Part shown: positions 5,601-12,520 of the stretch, one piece after another
How positions within the stretch are numbered: position 1 is the stretch's first letter
How the letters are laid out: each line of letters opens with the position of its first letter
NCBI GenBank assembly: GCA_017354515.1
Contig: JAFMQT010000074.1
Span: forward strand, 1 to 13,033
Direction of reading: 5' to 3'
DNA length: 13,033 nucleotides
DNA from: Nocardia sp.
GTDB lineage: Bacteria; Actinomycetota; Actinomycetes; Mycobacteriales; Mycobacteriaceae
Program-made: the position numbers and the translations under genes
Notes under the pieces: generated by a model
Database searches by the model: none
Told to the model about the DNA's origin: nothing
The model's input: only the letters and a program-made list of their open reading frames with translations

Positions 5601-7274
5601 ATGTCCACACCTTCGATCGGCTGGGAAGCCGAGGCTGATCTGGTGGTGATCGGTGGGGGTGTCGCGGGATTGACCGCGGCCCGCACCGCATCGCTGCGGG
5701 GGTTGCGCGTGGTCACCCTGAGCAAGGGCGGCCCCACCGATACCTCCACCCAGTACGCGCAGGGCGGTATCGCCGTGGTCGCGCCGGACGGGGATTCGGA
5801 GGACTCGCACGTCGCCGACACCGTGGATGCCGGTGCGGGACTGTGTGATCCGGCGGCGGTGCGCTCGATCGTGGCCGGCGGCGGCGATGCCGTCGCGGCG
5901 CTCACCGATCTGGGCGCGGTGTTCGACCTGGGACGTGACGGCCGGGTCAGCCGCACCCGCGAGGGCGGGCACAGCACCCGCCGCATCATCCACGCCGGGG
6001 GTGATGCCACCGGCGCCGAGGTGCAGCGCGCGCTCAACGCCGCGGGTCTTCCGGTGCTGTTCGGTGCCGCTGCCCTGGACGTCGTCACCGGCGCCGAGGG
6101 CGTGCGCGGCGTCGTCGTGGTCTCCGATCGCGGTGTCGGCGTCGTGCACACGCCGGCGGTGCTGCTGGCCACCGGCGGACTCGGGCAGCTGTATGCCTGC
6201 AGTACCAATCCGGCCGGCGCCACCGCCGACGGTATCGCGCTGGCATTGCGGGCGGGTGCGCTCATCGCCGACCTGGAATTCGTGCAATTCCATCCGACCG
6301 TGCTGTTCAGCCCCGGCGGGCTGGGTCGTCGGCCGCTGATCAGCGAGGCGGTGCGCGGGGAGGGGGCGGTGCTCGTCGACGCCGCCGGCGCGCGGGTCAC
6401 CGAGGGCGTCGATCCGCGGGGTGATCTGGCTCCGCGCGATATCGTCGCCCGGGCCGTGGCGGCGCGCATGCGGGAGACCGGAACCGATCATGTCTATCTC
6501 GACGCCCGCTCGATCGACGGTTTCGCGCAACGCTTTCCGACGATCACGACCGCCTGCCGCGCCGTCGGCCTGGATCCGGCCGCGAATCCGATTCCGGTCG
6601 CCCCCGCCGCGCACTATCAATGCGGTGGCATCGTCACCGACCCGCACGGCCGGACCACGGTGCCCGGCCTCTACGCCGCCGGGGAGGTGGCGCGAACCGG
6701 ATTGCACGGCGGTAACCGCCTGGCCTCCAACAGCCTGCTCGAGGGGCTGGTGGTCGGTGAACGCGCCGGCGCCGCCGCGGCCGAACGACGCGGCACCGGC
6801 GCACCGATCGCCGACCTCGAGGTGCCGAGGTTGCCGAGGGTGGACCGGGAAGCGCTGCAGGGTTTGATGAGTCAGCACGCCGCGGTGGTCCGCAGCGGCG
6901 ACGGCCTGCGCGCGGCGATGCTCGGCGTATTGGGTCTGATGAGCGATTCGCCGAGCGCTGAGTGCTCCGAGGGCTCCGAGCGCTCCGCGGACTCCGCCGA
7001 CGAGGACGCCGAACCCGTTGATACGAGCCCGGATCCCGCGACCCTGCGCCGTGAGGTCGAGGACGCGGCGCTCACGGTCACCGCCCGGGCACTGCTGCTC
7101 GCCGCGGCGGCCCGATCGGAGAGCCGCGGCTGCCACACCCGCTCCGACTGCCCCGAACCGCGCGCGGATCTGCGCCGCAGTATCGCGGTGCGGCTCGGTG
7201 CGGACGGACGACCACAGCAAGTCAGTGACGTATTTCCCGCCGCGACAGACGATCTCCCGGCGGTGGCGTCGTGA
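5601..7274 (+). CDS. nadB: L-aspartate oxidase NadB
   Basis: An FAD enzyme that oxidises L-aspartate to iminoaspartate, handed to NadA. It has 557 residues. The dinucleotide-binding motif GGGVAGL is at 18-24 in VVIGGGVAGLTAAR. TDTSTQYAQGGIA (46-58), REGGHSTRRIIHAGGDATG (120-138), LEFVQFHPTVL (225-235), ISEAVRGEGA (247-256), HYQCGGI (338-344) and GEVARTGLHGGNRLASNSLLE (361-381) are the FAD- and substrate-site blocks of the succinate dehydrogenase/fumarate reductase flavoprotein family. The helical C-terminal part is interrupted at about residues 448-479 by a Ser/Glu/Asp/Ala-rich stretch containing four 9-bp repeats, which explains the extra length over usual homologs. GGAGAGG at 5584-5590 is the ribosome site. 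It lies 43 bases after nadA and 41 before nadC. Confidence 0.97.
   Translation: MSTPSIGWEAEADLVVIGGGVAGLTAARTASLRGLRVVTLSKGGPTDTSTQYAQGGIAVVAPDGDSEDSHVADTVDAGAGLCDPAAVRSIVAGGGDAVAALTDLGAVFDLGRDGRVSRTREGGHSTRRIIHAGGDATGAEVQRALNAAGLPVLFGAAALDVVTGAEGVRGVVVVSDRGVGVVHTPAVLLATGGLGQLYACSTNPAGATADGIALALRAGALIADLEFVQFHPTVLFSPGGLGRRPLISEAVRGEGAVLVDAAGARVTEGVDPRGDLAPRDIVARAVAARMRETGTDHVYLDARSIDGFAQRFPTITTACRAVGLDPAANPIPVAPAAHYQCGGIVTDPHGRTTVPGLYAAGEVARTGLHGGNRLASNSLLEGLVVGERAGAAAAERRGTGAPIADLEVPRLPRVDREALQGLMSQHAAVVRSGDGLRAAMLGVLGLMSDSPSAECSEGSERSADSADEDAEPVDTSPDPATLRREVEDAALTVTARALLLAAAARSESRGCHTRSDCPEPRADLRRSIAVRLGADGRPQQVSDVFPAATDDLPAVAS
6963..6998 (+). repeat. Four in-frame 9-bp repeats inside nadB
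   Basis: The units TGCTCCGAG, GGCTCCGAG, CGCTCCGCG and GACTCCGCC lie head to tail and keep frame, encoding x-Ser-(Glu/Ala) four times. They sit in a non-conserved acidic linker of the NadB C-terminal domain and look like slippage expansion that the enzyme tolerates. Confidence 0.7.
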
Positions 7275-7315
7275 TTGGCGACGCCGGCCCGCATCGACAA
7301 CACCAGGAGTACACG

Positions 7316-8176
7316 ATGGCCCTCGATCCCGGACTCGATCCCGAGGAAGTGCTCGCGCTGATCCGCACCGCACTGCGCGAGGACCTGCGTTACGGCCCCG
7401 ACATCACCTCGCAGGCAACGGTTCCCGCCGACGCGACGGTCAAGGCCGCGATGGTGTCCCGGCAGGCCGGCACCGTCGCCGGCATCGACATCGGACTGCT
7501 GGTGCTGGACGAGGTGATCGGCGCCGGCAACTACGAGATAGGCGAGCGGGTCGCCGACGGCACCCGGGTCGCGCCCGGGGACACCGTGCTGTCCGTCCTC
7601 GCCCCGACCCGCCAGTTGCTGACCGCCGAGCGCACCATGCTCAACCTGGTCACCCACCTGTCCGGAATCGCCACCGCCACCGCCCAATGGGTGGACGCGG
7701 TCGAAGGCACCGGATGCCGCGTCCGCGACAGCCGCAAAACCCTGCCCGGCCTGCGCGCCCTGCAGAAGTACGCGGTGCGGGTCGGTGGCGGGGTGAACCA
7801 CCGGATGGGCCTCGGCGACGCCGCCCTGATCAAGGACAACCACGTCGTCGCCGCCGGATCGGTGGTCGCGGCCCTGCGCGCGGTGCGCGACCTCGATCCT
7901 GATATCGAATGCGAGGTCGAGGTCGACAGCCTCGAACAACTCGACGCCGTCCTCGCCGAGGATGTGCACCTGGTGCTCCTCGACAACTTCCCGCTCTGGG
8001 CCACCCAATCCGCCGTCCAGCGCCGCGACAGTCGTTCGCCGGCAACGAAACTCGAATCCTCGGGTGGGCTGTCGTTGGAGGTGGCAGCCGACTACGCCCG
8101 CACCGGAGTCGACTATCTCGCCGTCGGCTCCCTCACCCACTCGGCCCGCGTCCTCGACCTCGGGCTGGATATGTAA
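7316..8176 (+). CDS. nadC: Quinolinate phosphoribosyltransferase NadC
   Basis: Makes nicotinate mononucleotide from quinolinate and PRPP with loss of CO2, completing the de novo route begun by NadB and NadA. The 286-residue protein has the type II PRTase layout. Active-site residues fall where the M. tuberculosis enzyme has them, shifted by one: R106 (ERTMLN), R140-K141 (DSRKT), H162-R163 (NHR), K173 (IKDNH), E202 and D223, then the phosphate loops ESSGG (247-251) and GSLTHS (271-276). The ATG at 7316 is chosen because CAGGAGT lies seven bases upstream. An in-frame GTG at 7271 would overlap the nadB stop but lacks such a site. A 72-bp piece of this gene (codons for about 172-195) recurs at 11426-11497. 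Confidence 0.97.
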   Translation: MALDPGLDPEEVLALIRTALREDLRYGPDITSQATVPADATVKAAMVSRQAGTVAGIDIGLLVLDEVIGAGNYEIGERVADGTRVAPGDTVLSVLAPTRQLLTAERTMLNLVTHLSGIATATAQWVDAVEGTGCRVRDSRKTLPGLRALQKYAVRVGGGVNHRMGLGDAALIKDNHVVAAGSVVAALRAVRDLDPDIECEVEVDSLEQLDAVLAEDVHLVLLDNFPLWATQSAVQRRDSRSPATKLESSGGLSLEVAADYARTGVDYLAVGSLTHSARVLDLGLDM

Positions 8177-8237
8177 GCGTCGCGGATCTTGCTGATGGCG
8201 GTGCCTGCCGGCCGACCGGATGCCCTCACTGCTGGGC

Positions 8238-8617
8238 TCAGTCTTCGAGCCAGCCCCGCCGGTTGCGCTCTTCGTAGTAGGCGTCGTCATCTTCCTCGTA
8301 CTGCCGGTGCTGCTCGGCCCGCACGGCACCCGCCCGTGCGGCGTTGGCGTCCGCGAATGTCGAGATCGCTTCGAATCGTGGGTCTGCCCGCAGTTCTGCT
8401 GTCGCCTGTTCGACCTGGGACTGTTTATCGGCCAGGGCGGCGTTGTATGCCTGCAGGATGATGTCCGCTCCACGGTGAGTGAGATCAGCCGGTTCTCGGC
8501 ATCGACGACTACTCGGATTCCGTTCACCATGCCGACGCCGCGGATCTGCTCCAGGGCATGCTGGGCGCGCTGTACCTTCAGGCCGAGTTCTTCGAAGTTA
8601 TTGCTTTGCGGGAGCAT
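8238..8617 (-). pseudogene. YbaB/EbfC-like nucleoid-associated protein, frameshifted
   Basis: Two adjacent frames on the minus strand join into one sensible protein of about 126 residues. The first (from ATG 8617) reads a coiled helix (NNFEELGLKVQRAQHALEQI) and then RGVGMVNGIRVVVDAEN with LISLTVE, the helix-strand pattern of YbaB/EbfC-type DNA-binding proteins. The second continues as ADIILQAYNAALADKQ, then a long helix with Q/E/R and an acidic, Tyr-rich tail ending in RNRRGWLED before TGA at 8240-8238. The join is near 8466-8470, where one added base (GAG-GCG for GAGCG) restores the frame. Read without a shift, the product runs into a nonsense tail. The coding sense upstream of ATG 8617 (RKPWW before it) hints at a lost longer N-terminus. 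It follows the lipoprotein gene on the same strand. A sequencing error would give the same picture. Confidence 0.65.
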
Positions 8618-8651
8618 CCACCACGGCTTTCGGTCGGTTACGAGAGGGGCC

Positions 8652-9242
8652 TCAGGACGGTCGTCGTAGTTGGGTCGGCTGCGGAGTGGTCGTGCCCGCT
8701 GCCGATTTCGGGAAGCATGGTGAACCTGCCCCCACGCTCAGTGAGCCGTCGCCCTTACCAGCGTTCTTGACCGATAGGGAATAGCCGTCCTGTGTCCACA
8801 CCGCTGCCCAGCGAGAGTCCGAATCCGGGTTGAGCCGGAAACCACGGCCTGTCCAGTAGTTGCGGATCAACTCGAAGTAGTGCGAATCCTGCCCCGCGGG
8901 GACACCGACCACCCAATATGCAAGCTGTGCTTGTTCCGGTTTTCTCGGGTCGTCGTTGTTGTCGTCGCACGGGACGCTGATGGCCGCATCGTCCTTGAAT
9001 GCGCTGAGATCAGGGTTCTGCGGTGTCCGCGACAAACCAACACCCGGCGGCAACGCCCGCAGCGTGTCGAGAAAGTAGGCGGTAATGCGTTCTCGCGCCG
9101 CGGATTCGGTCACTGTTGTATTCATAGGTACTCCTTTGTCCCCCTTGTGGTTTCCACATCCTGCGAATAGCACGACCACCGCGGCGAGCGCAATCCCCAG
9201 CGCGGTGAACGCCGCTTTCGACTTACTCCGCGTGACGCTCAT
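8652..9242 (-). CDS. Putative lipoprotein, partner of DUF1023 hydrolase
   Basis: A 196-residue exported protein of unknown function. It has a basic N-terminus (SVTRSKSK), a hydrophobic segment at about 11-27 and a lipobox ending LFAGC at C29, so it should be lipid-anchored on the outer face of the membrane. The mature part has a helix (ESAARERITAYFLDTLRALPPGVGL), a QLAYWVVGVP strand, HYFELIRNYWTGRGFRLN and a C-terminal SPCFP. C92 and C176 may form a disulfide. The ATG overlaps the hydrolase stop as ATGA, suggesting coupled expression. A diverged, broken paralog with the same overlap lies at 10739-11328. Its role may be to bind or restrain the hydrolase, but nothing in the sequence proves this. 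I do not recognise a named family. Confidence 0.75.
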   Translation of the reverse strand: MSVTRSKSKAAFTALGIALAAVVVLFAGCGNHKGDKGVPMNTTVTESAARERITAYFLDTLRALPPGVGLSRTPQNPDLSAFKDDAAISVPCDDNNDDPRKPEQAQLAYWVVGVPAGQDSHYFELIRNYWTGRGFRLNPDSDSRWAAVWTQDGYSLSVKNAGKGDGSLSVGAGSPCFPKSAAGTTTPQPTQLRRPS

Positions 9243-10600
9243 TTGATTGCCACCGCCTGATCGCCGTGCCCGGCAATGATGTCGCCGATACCTTGTAGCG
9301 CCTTGTTGCCGTAATCCCAGTACTGGCTGTGAGCATCCGTGTTGTATCCGAGGGACGATGAGGAGCCAGGGTCGGACTTGAACGTCTTGCCGCCAAACTC
9401 ACTCGACGTAGGGTTGTCGCCGAAATTGTCACCTATGAACGGAAGTCCCCCGCCCACATCCCCATATAGGGGAACCGGATCGTTGTCAGCCTTGGTGGCG
9501 AAGATGCGCCCGGCGACTTGATCCTGCGGCACCCCGGTCAGGTGCAAGTCACCGGCGTGGCTAACCGTGGTCCCGGGGCTGGCGACCAGCGTCACCGCGT
9601 CCGCATTGAGACTGCGGCCATGGCTGGCCGCGACGCCGATGAGAGTGGTGCCGTAGCTGTGTCCGATGACCGTGTTGTACGACGGCTGACCGTCATGGGA
9701 AGCGCGCAGGCCGTCCTGGAACCGGTCCAGTGCCGGAGCGCCCCGATCGGCCCAGACTTTCGTGGACGCGTGATCAATAGCTGGTGGCGCGTCGTACCCC
9801 AGCCAGGCAATCACGGACGGGTCGCTCGCACCCGCGGGCCTGGCACTTCTCTGCATAGCATCGGCTCGTTTCATCTCGCGGTCGATCGACGACGGCCGCG
9901 AGGAGGTGCCTGGAACATAGGTGGCGACGTTCGACGCGGTATCGGGATTGCCGGTAGCAATCGCCGCGTGCGGGGTGTAGCCGCTCTGGCTGTCGAGCAG
10001 CATCAGGTAACGGTCCGGTTTGTCGACTTCGGCCGCGACGGTCCGGAGGTCGCCGAGCTTGTCCTTGACGGTGGGATCGCCGTTCTGCGCCCGGGCTAGT
10101 TCGTCCTGAAGGGTCATCCGGTTGTAGTGATCGCGATCGACTGTCGGCAGACCGTCGTGATTGCCGAGGTAGTGATCGTGCTGGTAGAGGGCGTCCTTCT
10201 CGGCGGGAGTCAGGGTTGCCCAGAAGTCGTGCAGCTTCTTCGGGTCGGTCGGCAGTTGAGCTTTGCCATTCAGAATGTCCTGGACCTGTGAGCGTGCCGG
10301 CGCCGCATCCGGGGCCTTCTCGTACGTGGTGAGCGTTTGCAGATCGGTGCTGATCGCCTGTGCCGCTTTGGTTTCCGCATCACCGAACTGGGCCAGCAGG
10401 TTCTTGATGCGGGCCTGAAACCCTGATGCCTGCCCAGTGATTCCTTGCTGCAGCAGGATCGCCACAAGTGGATTACCGGGTGAAGCCGCCATCGGAGATT
10501 TCGGTGCAGTCACGTTGCCTTCGTCGTCCACGGTCATCCCGGCGGGTGCGATCGACGGCCCCGACCCGACCGACCGTGCCTTCGGCGCCCATGTCTTCAA
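9239..10600 (-). CDS. DUF1023-type alpha/beta hydrolase, N-terminally truncated
   Basis: A 453-residue frame carrying a complete C-terminal alpha/beta-hydrolase domain of the actinobacterial DUF1023 (PF06259) type. The nucleophile elbow is VIGHSYGTT (311-319, Ser315). A following DAVTLVASPGT strand, an Asp at 372-375 (ADNDPVP) and His424 (DAHSQYW) could complete the triad. Residues about 42-200 are a helical linker region. Relatives usually carry another ~100 or more residues in front, resembling a WXG100/T7SS-type helical domain, and this is missing. Residues 1-14 are read from the reverse strand of the neighbouring paralog's tail, so the ATG at 10600 is probably a chance start after a rearrangement near 10550. 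It overlaps the lipoprotein gene by ATGA. Expression and export of the remnant are doubtful. Confidence 0.7.
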   Translation of the reverse strand: MKTWAPKARSVGSGPSIAPAGMTVDDEGNVTAPKSPMAASPGNPLVAILLQQGITGQASGFQARIKNLLAQFGDAETKAAQAISTDLQTLTTYEKAPDAAPARSQVQDILNGKAQLPTDPKKLHDFWATLTPAEKDALYQHDHYLGNHDGLPTVDRDHYNRMTLQDELARAQNGDPTVKDKLGDLRTVAAEVDKPDRYLMLLDSQSGYTPHAAIATGNPDTASNVATYVPGTSSRPSSIDREMKRADAMQRSARPAGASDPSVIAWLGYDAPPAIDHASTKVWADRGAPALDRFQDGLRASHDGQPSYNTVIGHSYGTTLIGVAASHGRSLNADAVTLVASPGTTVSHAGDLHLTGVPQDQVAGRIFATKADNDPVPLYGDVGGGLPFIGDNFGDNPTSSEFGGKTFKSDPGSSSSLGYNTDAHSQYWDYGNKALQGIGDIIAGHGDQAVAIK

Positions 10601-10742
10601 ATCGGATCCCGGAACATCGACGCCGATCGTGGGGTACAGCGCACAGGCTCACAGCGACTACTGGACCCAACGTAGCAAATCGCTGGAGGGGATGGGGGAC
10701 ATCATCGCGGGCCGGGGTGACTTAGCGATGGCGATCAGATGA
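10554..10742 (+). pseudogene. C-terminal remnant of a second DUF1023 hydrolase
   Basis: From about GPDPT (10557) to the TGA at 10740-10742 this strand encodes ~60 residues that align end to end with the last ~60 of the opposing hydrolase: FGAHVFKSDPG against FGGKTFKSDPG, then QAHSDYW against DAHSQYW and GMGDIIAGRGDLAMAIR against GIGDIIAGHGDQAVAIK. The nucleophile and all upstream parts are gone. The open frame continues upstream to a GTG at 10437, but that stretch is only the complement of the other hydrolase. The stop overlaps the next lipoprotein start as ATGA, as in the intact pair. The two copies are well diverged, so this was a separate paralog rather than a fresh duplication. Confidence 0.8.
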
Positions 10743-11328
10743 TGCCCGCCCGCCGAGGTCATCGCCTAATCGTTGCCGCCGTGAGTATCGCGCTCATCGC
10801 CATATGCGATGTGTTGAGCGGATCCGGGAATCAATCGAATAATAAAGGGGCACAGGTGGATACATCCCTGACCGAGACCATTGCGCGGGAGCGCATCACC
10901 ACCTATCTGCTGGAGACTTTGGCTGCGATGCCTCCCGGTGTCGGGTTGTCATGGATACCGGACAACCCTGACCTCGGAACAGCCGGTCCAGCGTCCGCTG
11001 GCACCGTTCCCTGTAACGACCGTGATACGGAAACTGGTGGCCCGGAAGAGGTTCAGATCTCCTATTGGGTCACGGGGGTGCCCCCGGGACAGGATGCTCG
11101 TTACTTCGATCTGATGCGCAACTTCTGGACCAGTCGTGGTTGGGATGCAAACCCAGATCCCGGCGAGCACGGGGCAGCCGTACTGACCCCGATGGATACG
11201 CCCTGAGCGTCCGGTATCTCCCCGAGAAGAGCAATTTGTTGAGTGTCGGCACCGGATCGCCCTGCGTCCCGCATTCCGGATTGGGTACCACCACGCCCCA
11301 ACCGCCCGAACTCAAACGCCCATCCTGA
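10739..11328 (+). pseudogene. Second lipoprotein paralog, lipobox lost and frameshifted
   Basis: A paralog of the lipoprotein at 8652-9242, roughly half identical by eye: ARERITTYLLETLAAMPPGVGL, SYWVTGVPPGQDARYFDLMRNFW and, after a frame change, DGYALSV and SPCVPHSGLGTTTPQPPELKRPS. Two lesions are visible. The lipobox cysteine is serine (LSGSG, TCC at 10823-10825), so lipid anchoring would fail. The frame then breaks at a CCCC run at 11187-11190, where one missing base sends translation to a TGA at 11204-11206; the old frame resumes and ends at 11328. The ATG at 10739 overlaps the hydrolase remnant's stop. The gene is decaying together with its hydrolase partner. Confidence 0.8.
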
Positions 11329-11361
11329 CGCGCGTCGGAGGCTGCAGGCGTCGCGCCGGTG
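11247..11361 (+). repeat. Direct repeat, left copy (lipoprotein tail)
   Basis: The last ~80 bases of the broken lipoprotein gene plus ~33 bases after its stop recur without any gap at 12386-12500, offset 1139, with about ten mismatches in 115 bases. The match continues past the stop codon, so it reflects DNA duplication, not protein constraint. Confidence 0.9.
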
Positions 11362-11425
11362 GTGAATGGACTTCCAGCGACATCTGGACCATCGAGGCGC
11401 TCGCGAATGATTTTCGGCCATCGCC

Positions 11426-11497
11426 TCAAGGGCAACTACGTCGTCGCCGCCGGATCGGTGGTCGCGGCCCTGCGCGCGGTGCGCGATCTCGATCCTG
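11426..11497 (+). pseudogene. Fragment of nadC
   Basis: These 72 bases align without gaps to 7830-7901 inside nadC with only three differences. They encode LKGNYVVAAGSVVAALRAVRDLDP in place of IKDNHVVAAGSVVAALRAVRDLDP, so the active-site KDNH is destroyed. A 38-codon open frame (ATG 11407 to TAA 11521-11523) happens to include it, but nothing suggests it is a gene. Neither side of the fragment matches nadC. Confidence 0.9.
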
Positions 11498-11526
11498 TTG
11501 TGGTGATTTCCGTTAGGCCGTAAGCG

Positions 11527-12009
11527 TTGCGTCCGGCAAAATCATGGATATGGCAGAAGAAGCCAAGGTTCCCGCTGGGGCGGTACGGCGGCGCGCGAGT
11601 CTGGGTCCGCAAGCTCAATCGGCTGCGTGACATCGAACTTGTCGAGGTCAGCTATCAAGGGCAGACGCTTCGGGTCGCCGCGCCGGGTGAGCTGGTTCGA
11701 ATGAAGGCGCTGGCTGTGCTGGCCCGGAATCTCACTCGCGATTACGTTGACTTGGTCGCCCTCGACAGTGGACTGCGGGAGGCCGGAAACTCCGCCGCGT
11801 CGGCGATCGTTGTGTTCGACGACTACTATCGGGAGCATAAGTCGGCTGGTTCGCTTGCCCGTGAGGTTGTCGCGGCACTTGCCGATCCGAGGCCGCGGGA
11901 GGAAGATCCGCAGGCCACCTTGAACGAACTCGTCGGTCTTCGCGCAGACCTGCGAGACTGGAATGAGATCCGACTGCGGTGCCAACGAATCGCGGCAGAC
12001 ATCGAGTAG
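11527..12009 (+). CDS. AbiEii-like nucleotidyltransferase, probably 5'-truncated
   Basis: A 160-residue frame from TTG 11527. From about residue 36 it resembles the C-terminal half of actinobacterial AbiEii/AbiGii-type nucleotidyltransferases: LVEVSYQGQTLRVAAPGELVRMKALAVL, ARNLTRDYVDLVAL, FDDYYREHK and a closing DWNEIRLRCQRIAADIE. Members of that family have an N-terminal nucleotidyltransferase core with a G[GS] turn and paired aspartates. Neither is present here, and the nadC fragment ends just upstream, so the catalytic half seems to have been removed. The first ~15 residues are of doubtful origin and no ribosome site is clear. The base composition is less GC-rich than the nad genes, hinting at acquired DNA. 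Family assignment is by pattern memory only, and function is unlikely to be catalytic. Confidence 0.5.
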   Translation: MRPAKSWIWQKKPRFPLGRYGGARVWVRKLNRLRDIELVEVSYQGQTLRVAAPGELVRMKALAVLARNLTRDYVDLVALDSGLREAGNSAASAIVVFDDYYREHKSAGSLAREVVAALADPRPREEDPQATLNELVGLRADLRDWNEIRLRCQRIAADIE

Positions 12010-12027
12010 CGCCGGTAGGAGGTCGTT

Positions 12028-12327
12028 GTGACGAAGAATCTGTACTACAACACCATTCACTGTGACGATGCCGATCCGGACGACCTTCAAGAACAGGATC
12101 TGCTCAACCTACTGGAATACGGCAGCCTCGGCGACTGGCGCGCCTTGTTGCGCGCCCTGCGGAGCGACCCGCATGGCCCAGTCGCGAGAAAATTGGAACG
12201 GATCCTGGATCTGATCGAGTCGGCGGGAGTCGCCGAATTCTTTCAGATCAAGCTCGATCGCTATCGTGGTGCCCCGCTCGATCGGGTCGTCACCGTACCG
12301 CGCCCAGACAGGTTCTGGGGCATCTGA
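12028..12327 (+). CDS. Small hypothetical partner of the nucleotidyltransferase
   Basis: A 99-residue protein starting at GTG 12028, with a strong AGGAGG (12017-12022) five bases upstream, 18 bases after the previous gene. It reads LYYNTIHCDDADPDDLQEQDLLNLLEYGSLGDWRALLRALRSDP, then GPVARKLERILDLIE and FFQIKLDRYRG, a mainly helical acidic protein. I recall similar N-terminal regions in actinobacterial proteins that end in an XRE helix-turn-helix and accompany such nucleotidyltransferases, which would make this an antitoxin-type regulator cut short before its DNA-binding domain. The last ~18 residues (APLDRV onward) do not fit that pattern. No helix-turn-helix is visible in any frame downstream. 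The role is a guess; that it is a gene is supported by the ribosome site and coupling. Confidence 0.6.
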   Translation: MTKNLYYNTIHCDDADPDDLQEQDLLNLLEYGSLGDWRALLRALRSDPHGPVARKLERILDLIESAGVAEFFQIKLDRYRGAPLDRVVTVPRPDRFWGI

Positions 12328-12385
12328 TTTGCGTGCCGTGTGAACCGTGTTGGCGTTCGGCGAAGCTTGTTCAGAATATCTGCGC

Positions 12386-12500
12386 CGGCACCGGATCGCC
12401 CTGCAGCCCGCGTTCCGGGTTGGGTACCACCACAGCTCAACCGCCCGAACTCAAACGCCCATCCTGACGCGCGTCGGGGTCTGTAGGCGTCGCGCCGGTG
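12386..12500 (+). repeat. Direct repeat, right copy (third lipoprotein tail)
   Basis: Gap-free partner of 11247-11361. It still encodes the lipoprotein ending (GTGSPCSPRSGLGTTTAQ, then PPELKRPS and TGA at 12467-12469) but has no gene body in front of it. The frame upstream (12328-12385) shows no lipoprotein sequence. The stretch from 12501 to the end of the next gene at 12521 shows nothing recognisable. Confidence 0.9.
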
Positions 12501-12520
12501 TCGAAAAATGCGATTCGCCC

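Noticed and set aside
5451..7373. 640-codon minus-strand open frame across nadB
   Set aside because: An antisense shadow of nadB, whose whole length matches aspartate oxidase; such long shadows are common at this GC content.
8177..8237. Terminator after nadC
   Set aside because: Only short, weak pairings (for example CCGG-CCGA-CCGG) are present and there is no T run; not strong enough to call.
8220..8669. Plus-strand frame with a hydrophobic stretch (FVVGVVIFLVLPVLLG)
   Set aside because: It is the complement of the YbaB-like gene, whose two frames give a coherent protein; the hydrophobic run is the antisense of its acidic, Tyr-rich tail.
11407..11523. 38-codon open frame containing the nadC fragment
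   Set aside because: Its only recognisable part is the copied nadC piece, and no ribosome site precedes it.
8177..12520. Insertion sequence or integron as the cause of the scrambled region
   Set aside because: I found no transposase or integrase reading frame and no terminal inverted repeats in this stretch; only the direct repeats and fragments can be supported.
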